Source of the DNA: SW10 sp965657795
Lineage (GTDB): Bacteria; Verrucomicrobiota; Verrucomicrobiia; Verrucomicrobiales; Akkermansiaceae
Direction: 5' to 3'
Assembly (NCBI GenBank): GCA_965657795.1
Contig: CBFHQJ010000014.1
Coordinates: 1 to 64,000 of the forward strand
DNA length: 64,000 nucleotides
Both the position numbers and the translations under genes were made by a program. This document shows, piece by piece, positions 18,813 to 28,469 of this stretch; within the stretch, counting starts at the first letter, position 1, and each line of letters begins with the position of its first letter. Below the pieces are notes generated by a model, which was not told the origin of the DNA, did not search any database, and saw only the letters and a list, made by a program, of their open reading frames with translations.

Positions 18813-21800
18813 ATGAAAGCCGTTCTTCTCATTTTCCTCGCCGCCCTTTCGGCAACCGCTGCGCCTCTCGAACTCAAAAAAGGATCCCGCATCGTCCTCG
18901 TCGGCAATGGCTTGGGTTCACGTATGGTGCAGTATGGTTTTTTTGAAACTCAGCTTCATCTACAACACCCCGAGAAAAATCTCTTCATTCGCAACATGTG
19001 TGATGAAGGAAACACCCCCGGGTTCCGACCCCACTCTGCGCGCTCCACCCCCTGGGCCTTCCCTGAGGCCGATAAATTCCACCCGCCTCTCTCCAAAGCC
19101 ACCGACCGCTGGCGCTCCGGCCACACTGGCAACGGAAGAATGCCTTCGCCCGATGAATGGCTCACCAAACTCAAACCCGACATCATCATCGGTTTCTTTG
19201 GCTACAGCAAATCTTTCCCGGACGAAGGAAGGATCGACAGCTTTGAAGCTGAACTTCGAGCTTGGGTTCACCACACTCAGACTCAGAAATACAACGGCCA
19301 AAGCGCTCCCCAAATCGCACTCGTCTCACCGATCACCTTCAAGCCCCGCGGTGCCGAAAGAGAAGGTGGCACCAGACCCAGCCGTTACGCAGATATCATC
19401 TTTCGGGTAGGCAAGGACTACCAGATCCCCGTCGCCAATATCGTCACCATGACCGGCCTGATGGGTGAACCCTACAATGACCCAATCACTCTGGATGGAA
19501 ACTCACTTAATCGAAATGGTTACGCTGCGGTCTCCGGGAAAATCTATACTGATCTTTTTGGCAATGCCGCCAACCTCGCGAGCAGCACTCAACCCTCAAT
19601 CCAAAACGCAATCGCCGAAAAAAACTGGCTCTGGGAAAAACACTACAAAATCCCCAACGGCGTCCACGTTTACGGCCGCCGTCACAATCCCTTCGGCCCT
19701 AAAAACTATCCCGCCGAGCTCAAAAAGCTCGAGGAGATGTGCGCCAACCGCGACCGCGCCATCTGGGCCGCGGCTCAAGGAAAAACCTTCGACCTCGCCG
19801 CCGCCGATGCCAAAACCACCCCGCTCCCCGAGATCAAAACCAACTACCGCCCCAGCAAAAAGAACGGCAGCACCGAATACCTTTACGGCGACGACGCCCT
19901 CGCCTCCTTCACCCTCGCTCCCGGCTACAAGATCGACTTCTTCGCCTCCGAAAAAGAATTCCCCAACCTCGCCAACCCCGTTCAAATCACCTTCGACAAC
20001 AAGGGCCGTCTTTGGGTCGCCACCATGCCCACCTATCCACATTGGAAACCCGGCGATCCCAAGCCCAACGACAAGCTCCTCATTTACGAAGACACCGACA
20101 ACGACGGCAAAGCCGACAAGGAAATCGTCTTCGCCGACAATCTCCATCTCCCCACCGGATTCGAGATCTCACACGACGGCGTTTACGTCGCGCAAGGCAA
20201 TCACCTCATCCGCCTGCAGGACACCAACGGTGATGACAAAGCCGACGTCCGCGAGATCATCCTCAGCGGCTTCGACGACCACGACACCCACCACGTCATC
20301 TCCGCCTTCTGCGCCGATCCCTCCGGCGCCATCTACATGGGCGAAGGCACCTTCCTTCACTCCCACATCGAAACGGCGTACGGTCCCGTCCGCAGTTCCA
20401 ACGGTGGCTTCTTCCGTTTCTCCCCTCAACGCAATCATCTCGAACGCACCGCCCGCCTTTCCATCCCCAACCCCTGGGGCACCGCTTTCGATCGCTTCGG
20501 CCAACCCTTCTTCCTCGAAACCTCCGACCCCGACCTCCACTGGATGACACCCGGATCAGTGAAGGTCGACTACGGTCAATTTTGTCCCAAGCCTCCCGCC
20601 ATCCTCGAAAAGAACCAACGCGTCCGCCCCACCTCCGGACTTGAATTCGTCTCCAGCCGCCACTTCCCCGACGAAGTCCAGGGCGACGTCATCCTGGGAA
20701 ACACCATCGGCTTCCTCGGCCTCAAACAACACCAAATCCTAGACTCCGAATCCGGCTATAAAGCCAAGCATCGCCACGACCTCCTCAAATCCTCCGACGG
20801 CAACTTCCGCCCCGTCGACCACGAGTTCGCGCCCGATGGCTCCCTCTACCTCTGCGACTGGCACAACGTCCTCGTCGGCCACATGCAACACAGCGCCCGC
20901 GACCCCCTCCGCGATCACAAACACGGTCGCATCTACCGCATCACTTACCCAGGTCGCCCACTCGTCAAACCCGCCAAAATCCACGACGCCAGCCTCACCG
21001 AACTCTTCGAAAACCTCACCCTCCCCGAAGCCCGCACTCGCTACCGCACCCGCCGCGAACTTCGTGACCGTAACCCCAAGCTCGTCATTCCCGCTCTGCA
21101 AAAATGGATCGACGGTCTCGACCCCAGCAATCTTGAAAAACATCAACACCATCTCCTCGAAGCCCTCTGGGTCAGCTGGGGACTCGACGAACTCAACGTC
21201 GGCGCCCTCTCGAGCCTTCTCACCGCCCCGGACCCCCGCATCCGGGCTGCCGCCGTGGAAGTCCTCCGCTCAAACCGCGATCAAATCGAAGACGCCTCCG
21301 ATATGCTCAAGCAATTTGCCGCAGACAAATCCCCGCGCGTCCGCCTCCAAACCGCCGTCGCTGCCTCCTGGTTCCCTCCGGAGAAAGGTCTCCCCATCCT
21401 TTCCGAGATCAAAAAACACCCCGTCGACAAATGGCTCAAGCCCGTCCTCGAAACCGCCAAAGCCCAACTCCAGGGCAAGCAACTCCAAATCGAAACCGGC
21501 GAAAAAATGGCAAAGCCCACTTCGCCGCTCAAAGGCGACGCCCTCACTCTCTTCAAAAAAGGCCACGAAGTTTACTCCCGCGAGGGCCACTGCATCACCT
21601 GCCACCAAGCTGACGGCGCCGGCCTTCCCACCGCCATGTTCCCACCACTCGCCGGCACCAAGTGGGTCAACGGCTCCGAAGATCGCCTCATTAAACTCAC
21701 CCTCCACGGCCTTCTCGGCCCCATCGAAGTGAAAGGAAAAAATTACCCCGGGCAGGTTCCCATGACGGCCTTCAAGCAACTCTCCGATAAAGAGCTCGCC

Positions 21801-21953
21801 GCCGTTCTCACCTACGTCCGAAATACCTTTGGCAACAAAGCTTCCATGATCACCCCGGCCAAAGTACGAGAGATCCGAGAGACCACCAAGTCCCAACAAA
21901 GCTTCTACGCCCCCGCCGATCTCCTCAAGGAACACCCTCACCAAAAACCGTAA
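18813..21953 (+). CDS. SGNH hydrolase / membrane-bound dehydrogenase / HEAT / cytochrome c fusion (PVC type)
   Basis: Exported protein of about 1046 residues; the start at 18813 gives the signal peptide MKAVLLIFLAALSATAA. Residues about 20-260 resemble an SGNH/GDSL-like domain (VLVGNGLGSRM, PDIIIGFFGYS). Residues about 370-720 form the PVC-type membrane-bound dehydrogenase propeller (LLIYEDTDNDGKADK, RIYRITYPGRP). HEAT-like helices follow (APDPRIRAAAVEVLRSN), then a cytochrome c domain with CITCH at about 927-931 and a candidate distal Met ligand in VPMTAF. Such proteins are thought to oxidise extracellular carbohydrates or alcohols and pass electrons to the heme; the substrate is unknown. 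Codon use is strongly C-rich at third positions. Its stop overlaps a REP-like element. Confidence 0.88.
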   Translation: MKAVLLIFLAALSATAAPLELKKGSRIVLVGNGLGSRMVQYGFFETQLHLQHPEKNLFIRNMCDEGNTPGFRPHSARSTPWAFPEADKFHPPLSKATDRWRSGHTGNGRMPSPDEWLTKLKPDIIIGFFGYSKSFPDEGRIDSFEAELRAWVHHTQTQKYNGQSAPQIALVSPITFKPRGAEREGGTRPSRYADIIFRVGKDYQIPVANIVTMTGLMGEPYNDPITLDGNSLNRNGYAAVSGKIYTDLFGNAANLASSTQPSIQNAIAEKNWLWEKHYKIPNGVHVYGRRHNPFGPKNYPAELKKLEEMCANRDRAIWAAAQGKTFDLAAADAKTTPLPEIKTNYRPSKKNGSTEYLYGDDALASFTLAPGYKIDFFASEKEFPNLANPVQITFDNKGRLWVATMPTYPHWKPGDPKPNDKLLIYEDTDNDGKADKEIVFADNLHLPTGFEISHDGVYVAQGNHLIRLQDTNGDDKADVREIILSGFDDHDTHHVISAFCADPSGAIYMGEGTFLHSHIETAYGPVRSSNGGFFRFSPQRNHLERTARLSIPNPWGTAFDRFGQPFFLETSDPDLHWMTPGSVKVDYGQFCPKPPAILEKNQRVRPTSGLEFVSSRHFPDEVQGDVILGNTIGFLGLKQHQILDSESGYKAKHRHDLLKSSDGNFRPVDHEFAPDGSLYLCDWHNVLVGHMQHSARDPLRDHKHGRIYRITYPGRPLVKPAKIHDASLTELFENLTLPEARTRYRTRRELRDRNPKLVIPALQKWIDGLDPSNLEKHQHHLLEALWVSWGLDELNVGALSSLLTAPDPRIRAAAVEVLRSNRDQIEDASDMLKQFAADKSPRVRLQTAVAASWFPPEKGLPILSEIKKHPVDKWLKPVLETAKAQLQGKQLQIETGEKMAKPTSPLKGDALTLFKKGHEVYSREGHCITCHQADGAGLPTAMFPPLAGTKWVNGSEDRLIKLTLHGLLGPIEVKGKNYPGQVPMTAFKQLSDKELAAVLTYVRNTFGNKASMITPAKVREIRETTKSQQSFYAPADLLKEHPHQKP

Positions 21954-22014
21954 CCGAAAGGTCCACCTTTTGGAACCTCGGCACCAATCACTGAAAGTTG
22001 GAGCTTTCAGCTAC
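21950..22014. repeat. REP-like inverted pair (BIME-like), copy 1
   Basis: Two related 24-base units face each other. The left one (21950-21973) is GTAACCGAAAGG-TCCA-CCTTTTGG in direct reading. The right one (21991-22014) on the reverse strand is GTAG-CTGAAAG-CTCCAA-CTTTCAG. Each unit forms its own hairpin, and the two units match each other at 18 of 24 positions. The GTAG head followed by a palindrome is the hallmark of REP elements mobilised by RAYT transposases. The left unit has drifted (GTAA). It overlaps the stop codon of the fusion cytochrome gene. No RAYT gene is in the window. Confidence 0.6.
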
Positions 22015-22076
22015 TGTATTTTTACCGTCACCTTACTATGGAGCCGATCAAACGGCCGCTCATCGCCAAGCATTTC

Positions 22077-23330
22077 CTAGCGGTGGATCCCAATTCCCGG
22101 CTTTGGATTAAGCCTCGCGTTTAGTTGTTTGACAAGGTCCTCAACCTCAGCTGTCCGGGGCAAATCCTTGGTCCATTCCAGAGCAGCGGCAGGCTCTTCA
22201 TAACTGATATCGTAGGCATACCGCAGCGCCAGGTAGTCTCCAATTGCACCCTTGGGTTTTGAGTTGATCCAATTGCCGGCTGCAGCGTAATCGAATGAGG
22301 TAAAGCTTTGCTGAAGGCTCCGGATAATCCTTTTCTGATAGGATGACAGCGAATCTTTGCCATTGCTTTGAGAAATCACCCAGTCCAGCCAATTTGGATC
22401 CTGGGGAGAACCTCCTCCTCTTCGCCGAATCCCATCCGCGAAGGATTTGAGCTCGCTCTGACTGGCCTCTTCATCCCTGAGAATTTTCAACGTATCACGA
22501 AAATCGGAAGAGAGGTCTTTAAGCGCTAAAGACTCCCATGCTCCGGCCTTATATTTTTCCGATAAGCCGGATTCACGAACCGCTTTCACGTAGTCTGGCG
22601 CCCGTTCCAGATTCAGAGAACTCGCGATGCCAAACATGCTGATATCTTGGGTCAAAACAGGAGCATCTTTGAGATGTTTGAAGGCGAGACCAAAATCCTT
22701 CTTTGCCATTTCTGCCAGCAACTGATTTGCGACCCGGTCTCGATCTCGCGCCGGAAAAACAGTGGCAGGTGGCGTCCCGCCATACTCCGAGAACCAAGCC
22801 CAGGCAGCCTCGGGATCATGCCGGGCCAAATGCTCGAGAGCCAAATGAGTGGCTCTCCAAATCCGACTTGTCTCTTGAAAACCTTCCCACTCCAATGACT
22901 CCAAACCGAGGTCAAGTGCCCGCAATGGATCCTCATCGCAAATCAACCTCAAGCAATAGCACGCGATTCGCCCGCGCGAGTAGAGCTGGAGGGTTGACTC
23001 CTCTTTCATTTCACGAAAAACACCCTCCAATTCGCGGACTGAGAGATTAATAAGAGTTCCCATAAACTCCGCTTCAGCCTTGGTCCGGTCACCTTTGGAG
23101 TCCGGCTCATTGTTCGCATAGATTCCGACGATCTTCTTTGTAATCCCTTCGATTGATCGATCCTGAATGACACTGCTTTTGACTCGTAACCGTGAACTGG
23201 CGACCACGCTCTGATCTTCGGAATCTGTCTTAGCGATGGCTCTCAATTGCGCCAGCTCATCGACCTGCCTTCTTCCAATAATCACCACCACGACTAGGAT
23301 GGCCAATGTTGTTACAATCGATGCTTTCAT
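22077..23330 (-). CDS. Membrane-anchored helical-repeat protein (paralogue A)
   Basis: Protein of 417 residues with an N-terminal membrane anchor or uncleaved signal (LAILVVVVIIG) followed by charged helices. Repeats carry a DP-x-AAW/ALxW signature (HDPEAAWAWFSEY, DPLRALDLGLESLEW, EPAAALEWTKDLP). The same layout occurs at 50730-52106 and in the frameshifted gene just upstream, so these are one paralogous family often numerous in Verrucomicrobial genomes. No function is known. Its ATG overlaps the stop of the upstream gene (ATGA), which implies translational coupling. Confidence 0.75.
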   Translation of the reverse strand: MKASIVTTLAILVVVVIIGRRQVDELAQLRAIAKTDSEDQSVVASSRLRVKSSVIQDRSIEGITKKIVGIYANNEPDSKGDRTKAEAEFMGTLINLSVRELEGVFREMKEESTLQLYSRGRIACYCLRLICDEDPLRALDLGLESLEWEGFQETSRIWRATHLALEHLARHDPEAAWAWFSEYGGTPPATVFPARDRDRVANQLLAEMAKKDFGLAFKHLKDAPVLTQDISMFGIASSLNLERAPDYVKAVRESGLSEKYKAGAWESLALKDLSSDFRDTLKILRDEEASQSELKSFADGIRRRGGGSPQDPNWLDWVISQSNGKDSLSSYQKRIIRSLQQSFTSFDYAAAGNWINSKPKGAIGDYLALRYAYDISYEEPAAALEWTKDLPRTAEVEDLVKQLNARLNPKPGIGIHR

Positions 23331-24558
23331 TTCTTTTCGGAGTTTTCCTGCAGCACTAGCTTATGGGCCTCGGCAAGAGCCCTTTTAAGATCAGGATCTT
23401 GTAGACTCTCCAGTCGATCCTCCAAGGAATTGTGATAAGGACAGGTCGGAATACAGACCGTCTTTTGAGCAAATTTTTTGAGTAATTCATTCGAAGCAGA
23501 TGTCCCTCCAAATTCAGCAATCTTGGCGACCGTTCGTTGATACTGTTTCGGACGACTGTCATTCATGTGATAGGAAGTTACGAGCGCACGACTCATCGGA
23601 GCAACGTGTTCTTCAGGCTGGCCTTGCAGCCACTGATAAAGTTCATCGAGGTGTGATAGATCCTCTTTCTCCTGCGCTCCAAAGTTGGTCGATACTCCCA
23701 AGATAAATGCATCTCTCTCGGTCCCGACAAGTTCCATCTGGTTCATAAACCTGGTTGCCGCGCCCAGATCATCGCGGGAAAAATGAAAAGTAAGATTACC
23801 CGCTACAAACTCTGATCTTTTTGATCGCCGCGCCAATTAAACACAGATTTTAATAGGTCCGGATCACCCCTTCGGTTGGAAAGGCTGGAGAGGAGGGTGT
23901 CTGCTTCTCTGGGAGTGAGCTTCTGCATTCTGCCATGCATGGCATCCGGATCGAGCTTGAGAAGATGGGGGGCCAGAGTCTCTTCAAGCTTCAATATTCT
24001 GGAGGAATGGGTGGAAAGACGCTTGGAATCGGCTCTGAGTTGATCGCGATGCTGATCGATCCATGCCACCACAGCGCGAGGGTCTTCAGGCGAGAGATTG
24101 GTCAATGCGACCTTGATCAGATTGAAGTGGCTGTTGATCTCCCCCGACATCAGATGGAGGGCATCCCGAGGAGACTTACTGGCAAGCAGAGCCCAAACAC
24201 CAGATTGGAGCTTTTGGCGCTCATCTTCAGGAAGTTGGAGACCCGGAATCTGATCGCTCAAATCCAACAGATCACCGACTGACATCTTCTGCAATTCGAG
24301 CTTCAAGCGAATGCCGGCTCTGATCCCGTTGATCATATTTCCATCATCTGAAAGTTCACCTTTCGCAGCGGAAGAGAGCATGACCAAATCTACTTTCCCG
24401 GATGAGTCGAGGTAACTGTAGGGAGCATCCGGGTAGAGCTTGGGATCTTCAATCAAAGAGGTTGAGCCTTGACCGGCGGACGAAGCCAACTGTTGCCACC
24501 CCAGCCAGGCGCCACCCGCCAACAACACCAACAAAGGCGCATACCATTCTTCTCTCAT
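23327..24558 (-). pseudogene. Helical-repeat protein (paralogue B) split by a frameshift
   Basis: The first part runs from 24558 (MREEWYAPLLVLLAGGAWLGW, a membrane anchor) and ends at 23803. A second frame covers 23836-23327 and begins without an ATG. Around 23816 the message reads CAAAAAGATCAG; adding one A to the five-A run joins the two frames (NWRGDQ-KRSEFVAGNLTF). The joined protein is about 410 residues, close to paralogue A (417) and the gene at 50730 (458). A one-base deletion in a homopolymer is therefore the likely cause, either in the genome or in the sequence. It is followed by paralogue A with an ATGA overlap. Confidence 0.65.
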
Positions 24559-24753
24559 CACGCTTGTACTTTTACCTGATTCACAAATCATGGGAAATGT
24601 AAGAATGAGTAATCTCAATCATAACACCATCAGGGTCCTAACGAATGGCCCGGAAAGACTGAGATCCCCTGACCTTTTCGATAGTTTCGCGCAAAAGGAG
24701 ATTTCGACAAACCTGAGTGGACATCGTTCGCTGGAATAGTAACGCTCTCCACC

Positions 24754-25815
24754 ATGTTGCTTCAATCTCTCCTTCCTGTAACACTTTCACTAATCACCCT
24801 TCTTTCTTTTGCACGCGGGGATGTCCAAAGCGACTTCCATCGGGACAAGCAAATCGACACCATCGCCTTCGGCTCCTGCTACAATCCCCGCGATAAAAAG
24901 GACGTCATGTTCGATGCCGTCCTCAAAGAGACCCCCGATGTCTTCGTTTTTCTTGGCGACAACATTTACGGGGACACCAGGGACATGAAAGTCCTCCAGA
25001 AAAAATACCGCGAACTCGAAGCTGTGGATGGCTTTCGAAAACTTCGCGATGCCACCACGATGCTCGCTACCTGGGACGATCACGACTTCGGCACAAACGA
25101 CGGCGGAAAAAGCTATCCCATGCGCAAGGCCTCCGAAAAAATCTTTCTCGATTTTTTCAAAGACCCGGTCGATTCCCCCCGCCGGAAACGTGAAGGTATT
25201 TACGGATCCTACACATTTGGAACACCGGGCAAGATCTGCCAGATCATCGTCCTCGACACCCGTTACTTCCGCGACGAACTCCCAAAGACCAAAAAGAAAA
25301 AAGAACCCGGCACCGTCGGTTGGTATGAACCCACCAAAGACACCAGCAAAACCCTCCTTGGAGAACCCCAGTGGAAGTGGCTCGACAAACAACTTCAGGT
25401 CCCGGCCGATCTCCGCATCATCGCCAGTAGCATCCAGATGATCTCCTTCGAGAAAGGAATGGAGAATTGGGGCAATGTCCCTCACGAACAGAAACGACTC
25501 TTTGATCTCCTCAAAAAGAACAAGGCTCACCACACCTTCGCCATTTCGGGCGACGTACACTTCGCCGAACTCTCGAAAAAGGACCTTTCTGGATATCCAT
25601 TCTACGATCTCACCAGCAGCGGATTCTCACACACCAGTAAGTCCTGGTCACAAGCGACGAATTCCTTCCGAATTGGAGCCTCACATTCGCAACTCAATGC
25701 CGGACTCATCCAAATCGATTGGGCCAAAAAATCAGTCGAGCTTGCAATCATAAATCCCAAAGGAGAACAAATCTTAAAGCACCCACTGAAGTTCTCAGAC
25801 CTGGAATTCGAATAG
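24754..25815 (+). CDS. PhoD-like alkaline phosphatase / phosphodiesterase
   Basis: Exported protein of 353 residues with a signal peptide (LLPVTLSLITLLSFARG). PhoD-type metal-binding motifs are present in order: AFGSCYNPR, VFLGDNIYGD, ATWDDHDFG (strongly diagnostic) and AISGDVHFAE. The family uses Fe and Ca to hydrolyse phosphate mono- and diesters in the periplasm or outside the cell. The related eukaryotic-like subfamily has this same short form without the long PhoD N-terminal domain. It is divergent from paralogue B, and the 195-base gap should hold both promoters. With the purple-acid-phosphatase-like enzyme at 17.4 kb this makes two secreted phosphatases nearby. Confidence 0.9.
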   Translation: MLLQSLLPVTLSLITLLSFARGDVQSDFHRDKQIDTIAFGSCYNPRDKKDVMFDAVLKETPDVFVFLGDNIYGDTRDMKVLQKKYRELEAVDGFRKLRDATTMLATWDDHDFGTNDGGKSYPMRKASEKIFLDFFKDPVDSPRRKREGIYGSYTFGTPGKICQIIVLDTRYFRDELPKTKKKKEPGTVGWYEPTKDTSKTLLGEPQWKWLDKQLQVPADLRIIASSIQMISFEKGMENWGNVPHEQKRLFDLLKKNKAHHTFAISGDVHFAELSKKDLSGYPFYDLTSSGFSHTSKSWSQATNSFRIGASHSQLNAGLIQIDWAKKSVELAIINPKGEQILKHPLKFSDLEFE

Positions 25816-25845
25816 TACCCGGAGAAGGGTCAAACTGCTCATTTA

Positions 25846-26631
25846 ATGCAAGTCTCCCTCGGGATATTCACTTCTATTCTCCTGCTCCTTTTTGTGAGTA
25901 GCTGTAAAGAACACTACCCTCCGACCACCAAGGTCGAACTTAACGATCCTTCAAGAGGGCTAAGCATCGAATCGGTCCACCATCTCGGCAACTCCTGGCA
26001 GATAGTCACCGTCGATCCTTCAAAGTCCAAACCTTCCATTCAGCTCGCTGACTCCGCCGGGAAACCGCTGCGAGATTTCTCCGCCTTTGAAGCAGCTGCT
26101 CAAAAAATCGGCCAAACGACAGTTTGGATGATGAACGCCGGAATGTATCACAAAGGAGGAACACCGGTCGGTCTCTGCATCATCAACGGAAAGCAAATCA
26201 CGCCGGTCAACACCTCGGTAGGCGAAGGCAATTTCTTCCTCAAACCTAACGGCATTTTCCTTCTTACCAACGACGGGGCCTGAATTATCGACACCAACGA
26301 TTGGCGTCCTGAAACGGCTGCCATGGTCAAATGCGCCACCCAATCCGGCCCCCTCCTTGTCAGCGATGGAAAGTTTCACCCCGCAATCCGGGAAAATTCA
26401 CCCAACAAACTCATCCGAAATGGCGTCGGTGTTCGCGCTGACGGTCACCTCTGCTTCGTGATCTCGACCACTCCGGTTTCCTTCCACGAAATGGCGACAT
26501 TTTTCCGCGACCATCTCAACTGTCCGGAAGCACTCTACCTAGACGGGACCGTGAGCGCACTCTACGCACCGAGAGCCAAAATCACTCCCGAAGCAACTCG
26601 ACTCGGACCCGTGATCGGCGTGTGGGAATAG
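25846..26631 (+). pseudogene. Phosphodiester glycosidase family lipoprotein interrupted by in-frame TGA
   Basis: The frame opens at 25846 with a lipoprotein signal (LLLLFVSSC) and reads through a NAGPA-like phosphodiester glycosidase domain (WMMNAGMYHKGGTPVGLCI, FFLKPNGIFLLTNDGA). It meets TGA at 26281-26283 and continues in the same frame to 26631 (IIDTNDWRPET, ATQSGPLLVSDGK, LYLDGTVSALYAP). The joined length of about 261 residues fits the family. The lost residue is not a known catalytic site and would most simply be Arg or Gly (CGA or GGA to TGA). The family removes sugar-1-phosphate caps from proteins or polymers. UGA is a normal stop elsewhere here, so code reassignment is unlikely. Confidence 0.75.
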
Positions 26632-26650
26632 ACCTTGGCGGACCACCGGG

Positions 26651-27368
26651 CTAGCGGCGGCGACGAAAGCCAAACCCAAAACCCGCAAGGCTCAACAGAA
26701 CGACCGAAGTTGGCTCCGGAACCACATCACCGAAAATCTCAAACTCATTGAGATGGAAATGGGCCCCAGTGGCGTTCTGCGTAGCATCGGCCTGGAAACG
26801 GATGGTTGTGAATGCCGCCGGAGTAGCGAAGTCAGCTCCACCACCATCCCAACGGATCGTCTAGTTTGTAGCATTCCAAACGGAAGGCGAAGTCCCATCA
26901 ACTCCTTGCACGAAAATGTCCACGTAATTTACTTGGTCGTTCGATCCCTGGACTCTCCATGCACGGGCATCGCGAACCGGTACCGAGTCATTTCCACTGG
27001 TAAGTGGTAAAATGAGTCAGAACAACTGCTTGTGAGAAAGTGGCATCGACCCAAAAGGGAAGATTCGCACCACCGCTACCGCAGCACCACTTGTCATTTC
27101 CGCCACCAACCCGATTGTCGAAGATATTGAAGGCCGCTTCTCCACCACCAAAGCCCGGCTCCTCATTCCCGGAGAAGGTCGCATTGTAATTCAGATCCGC
27201 ATCAGCCGCCCCGTCATTCTCAGGATCCGTCAGATCGCCCCCCAAAAGAAAATCTCCCGCACTAGTTGCCCCGGCACCGAGAACGGTGGCAGCTTCAACC
27301 CGCGAATTTCCAGCAGTGATAAAAGCCGCAGAGGTAAAAAAGACAAAAGTTTGCCGGAGCTTGATCAT
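26651..27368 (-). pseudogene. PEP-CTERM protein with frameshift and in-frame TAG
   Basis: The N-terminal frame starts at 27368 with a signal peptide and stops at 26988. Removing one A from the AAA near 26993 joins it to a frame that continues FTTYQW-NDSVPVRDARAW. That frame meets TAG at 26863-26861 (NATN-stop-TIRWDGGG, probably CAG to TAG). It then ends in a textbook PEP-CTERM tail: VVPEPTSVVLLSLAGFG and FGFRRRR, stop at 26651. PEP-CTERM tails direct proteins to the exosortase/archaeosortase-like system for surface or exopolysaccharide association. Two independent lesions make a functional product unlikely unless the sequence is wrong. Confidence 0.7.
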
Positions 27369-27487
27369 GACAAGAGAATGTCAAAGACTTCAGGACCCCG
27401 TTCCGACTCTTCCGTCGGCGAGGTTGCCTTTTGAGGTATCAGCGTCTCAAGCAGCGGCAGCCTACTTTATCGTCGCTTTGCAAAGCT

Positions 27488-28203
27488 TTAGCGAATCCGG
27501 GAGCTATAGTAGTCGAAGGGACCAACCCGAGACCAATTCCCGGAATAGAGCCCGACAAAATCCTCAAATTTTACGGCAAATCGTTCGACCCGGGATTCCT
27601 GCATGACCCACCAAGCGGTGGCACCGTCCGCCCTCAGAAGAAGCTTTCCTCCATCGGCCGCCTGGTAGAAGACCAACGCCCCATGCCACTCGGGAAAATC
27701 GTTAATCGACTCCGGCCAGTCCCACCCCGGAATCACTTCCTTCCCAGGAGCGAAGACAGGCCATTCCTCTTCACAGTATCGAAAACTGCCTGCCGTAAAA
27801 GTATCCTCGGCAAGACCTCCAAAGAATTCAAAAAAGTCCAAGACTTCTTCGTGATCTGCCAAACCGAAGCTCTTCAATCTTCCCCGCCAATACTCTCGTT
27901 TCAAGGGGGCGGGAAGAAACCACCGGTCACTCACCAAGCGCCCCGAAGCATCTCTCTTCTTCCCAGAAATCACTCCACCCACTTATCCACCTCGAATGTT
28001 CGAAGTTTCTCCGCAAACCACTTCAACGCCGAATTCTCAATTCGCTCCCATCGACTCACGAGCCGCTCGTGGGCTTTTGCGAGATCGAGCCCCACAAAAC
28101 CTCTGATCCACGGAGCCATCCGGTCCAAAAATTCCGGGGGAATCCCGCCTCCGGCCAGTGGATACTCTGGAGGCTCCTCAAGGTGCACGAACAATTCACT
28201 CAC
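27488..28203 (-). pseudogene. Unknown protein, split by a probable one-base frameshift
   Basis: The first part begins with GTG at 28203, overlapping the CDGSH gene stop, and ends at 27970 (LRTFEVDKWVE). The second part (27982-27488) has no ATG and only a GTG directly after a TAA. Adding one G in the TGGGTGGAG run near 27975 joins them (DKWVGVISGKKRDASG). The joined protein is about 238 residues, Trp-rich and acidic (DFFEFFGGLAEDTF, WPESINDFPEWHGALVFY). The pattern vaguely recalls SUKH/SMI1-KNR4 immunity or regulatory domains, but I cannot confirm this. It would be translationally coupled to the CDGSH protein. Confidence 0.55.
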
Positions 28204-28381
28204 CCTCTGAAGGACGCTTCACCGGAATCGTTGTGGCCTCTTCTAATTCAAGCTTTTCAGGTCCCATTCCGCTCCCCTTGTGTGACCCATCACAGAAAGG
28301 GTATTTGGCAGACTTACCGCAGCTGCACATCCAGTGGGTTCCGGCTTCCAGGGTGATTTCTTGATCAGCTTTGTCGCTCAT
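28196..28381 (-). CDS. CDGSH iron-sulfur domain protein
   Basis: Small cytosolic protein of 61 residues. The full CDGSH signature CxCxxSxxxPxCDGxH is present as CSCGKSAKYPFCDGSH at residues 19-34, giving the 3-Cys 1-His ligands of a 2Fe-2S cluster as in mitoNEET-like proteins. The ATG at 28381 is chosen because the frame upstream of it is a shadow of the divergent gene. The function is probably electron transfer or Fe-S handling. The stop overlaps the GTG of the next minus-strand gene. The start is 88 bases from the divergent cytochrome gene start. Confidence 0.85.
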   Translation of the reverse strand: MSDKADQEITLEAGTHWMCSCGKSAKYPFCDGSHKGSGMGPEKLELEEATTIPVKRPSEGE

Positions 28382-28469
28382 GCCCGAACTTGGCACATTT
28401 GTTAGGAATTCGCAAACGACCATCTCCCCAAGCTTGCCGACGAAAGCCTTCGCTCTATTCTCATTGGCA

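Noticed and set aside
19465..21732. Long alternative frames inside the fusion cytochrome gene (Ser/Thr/Pro-rich or Arg-rich products).
   Set aside because: They are shadows produced by the C-rich third codon positions of the real gene; they lack domains and have low-complexity content.
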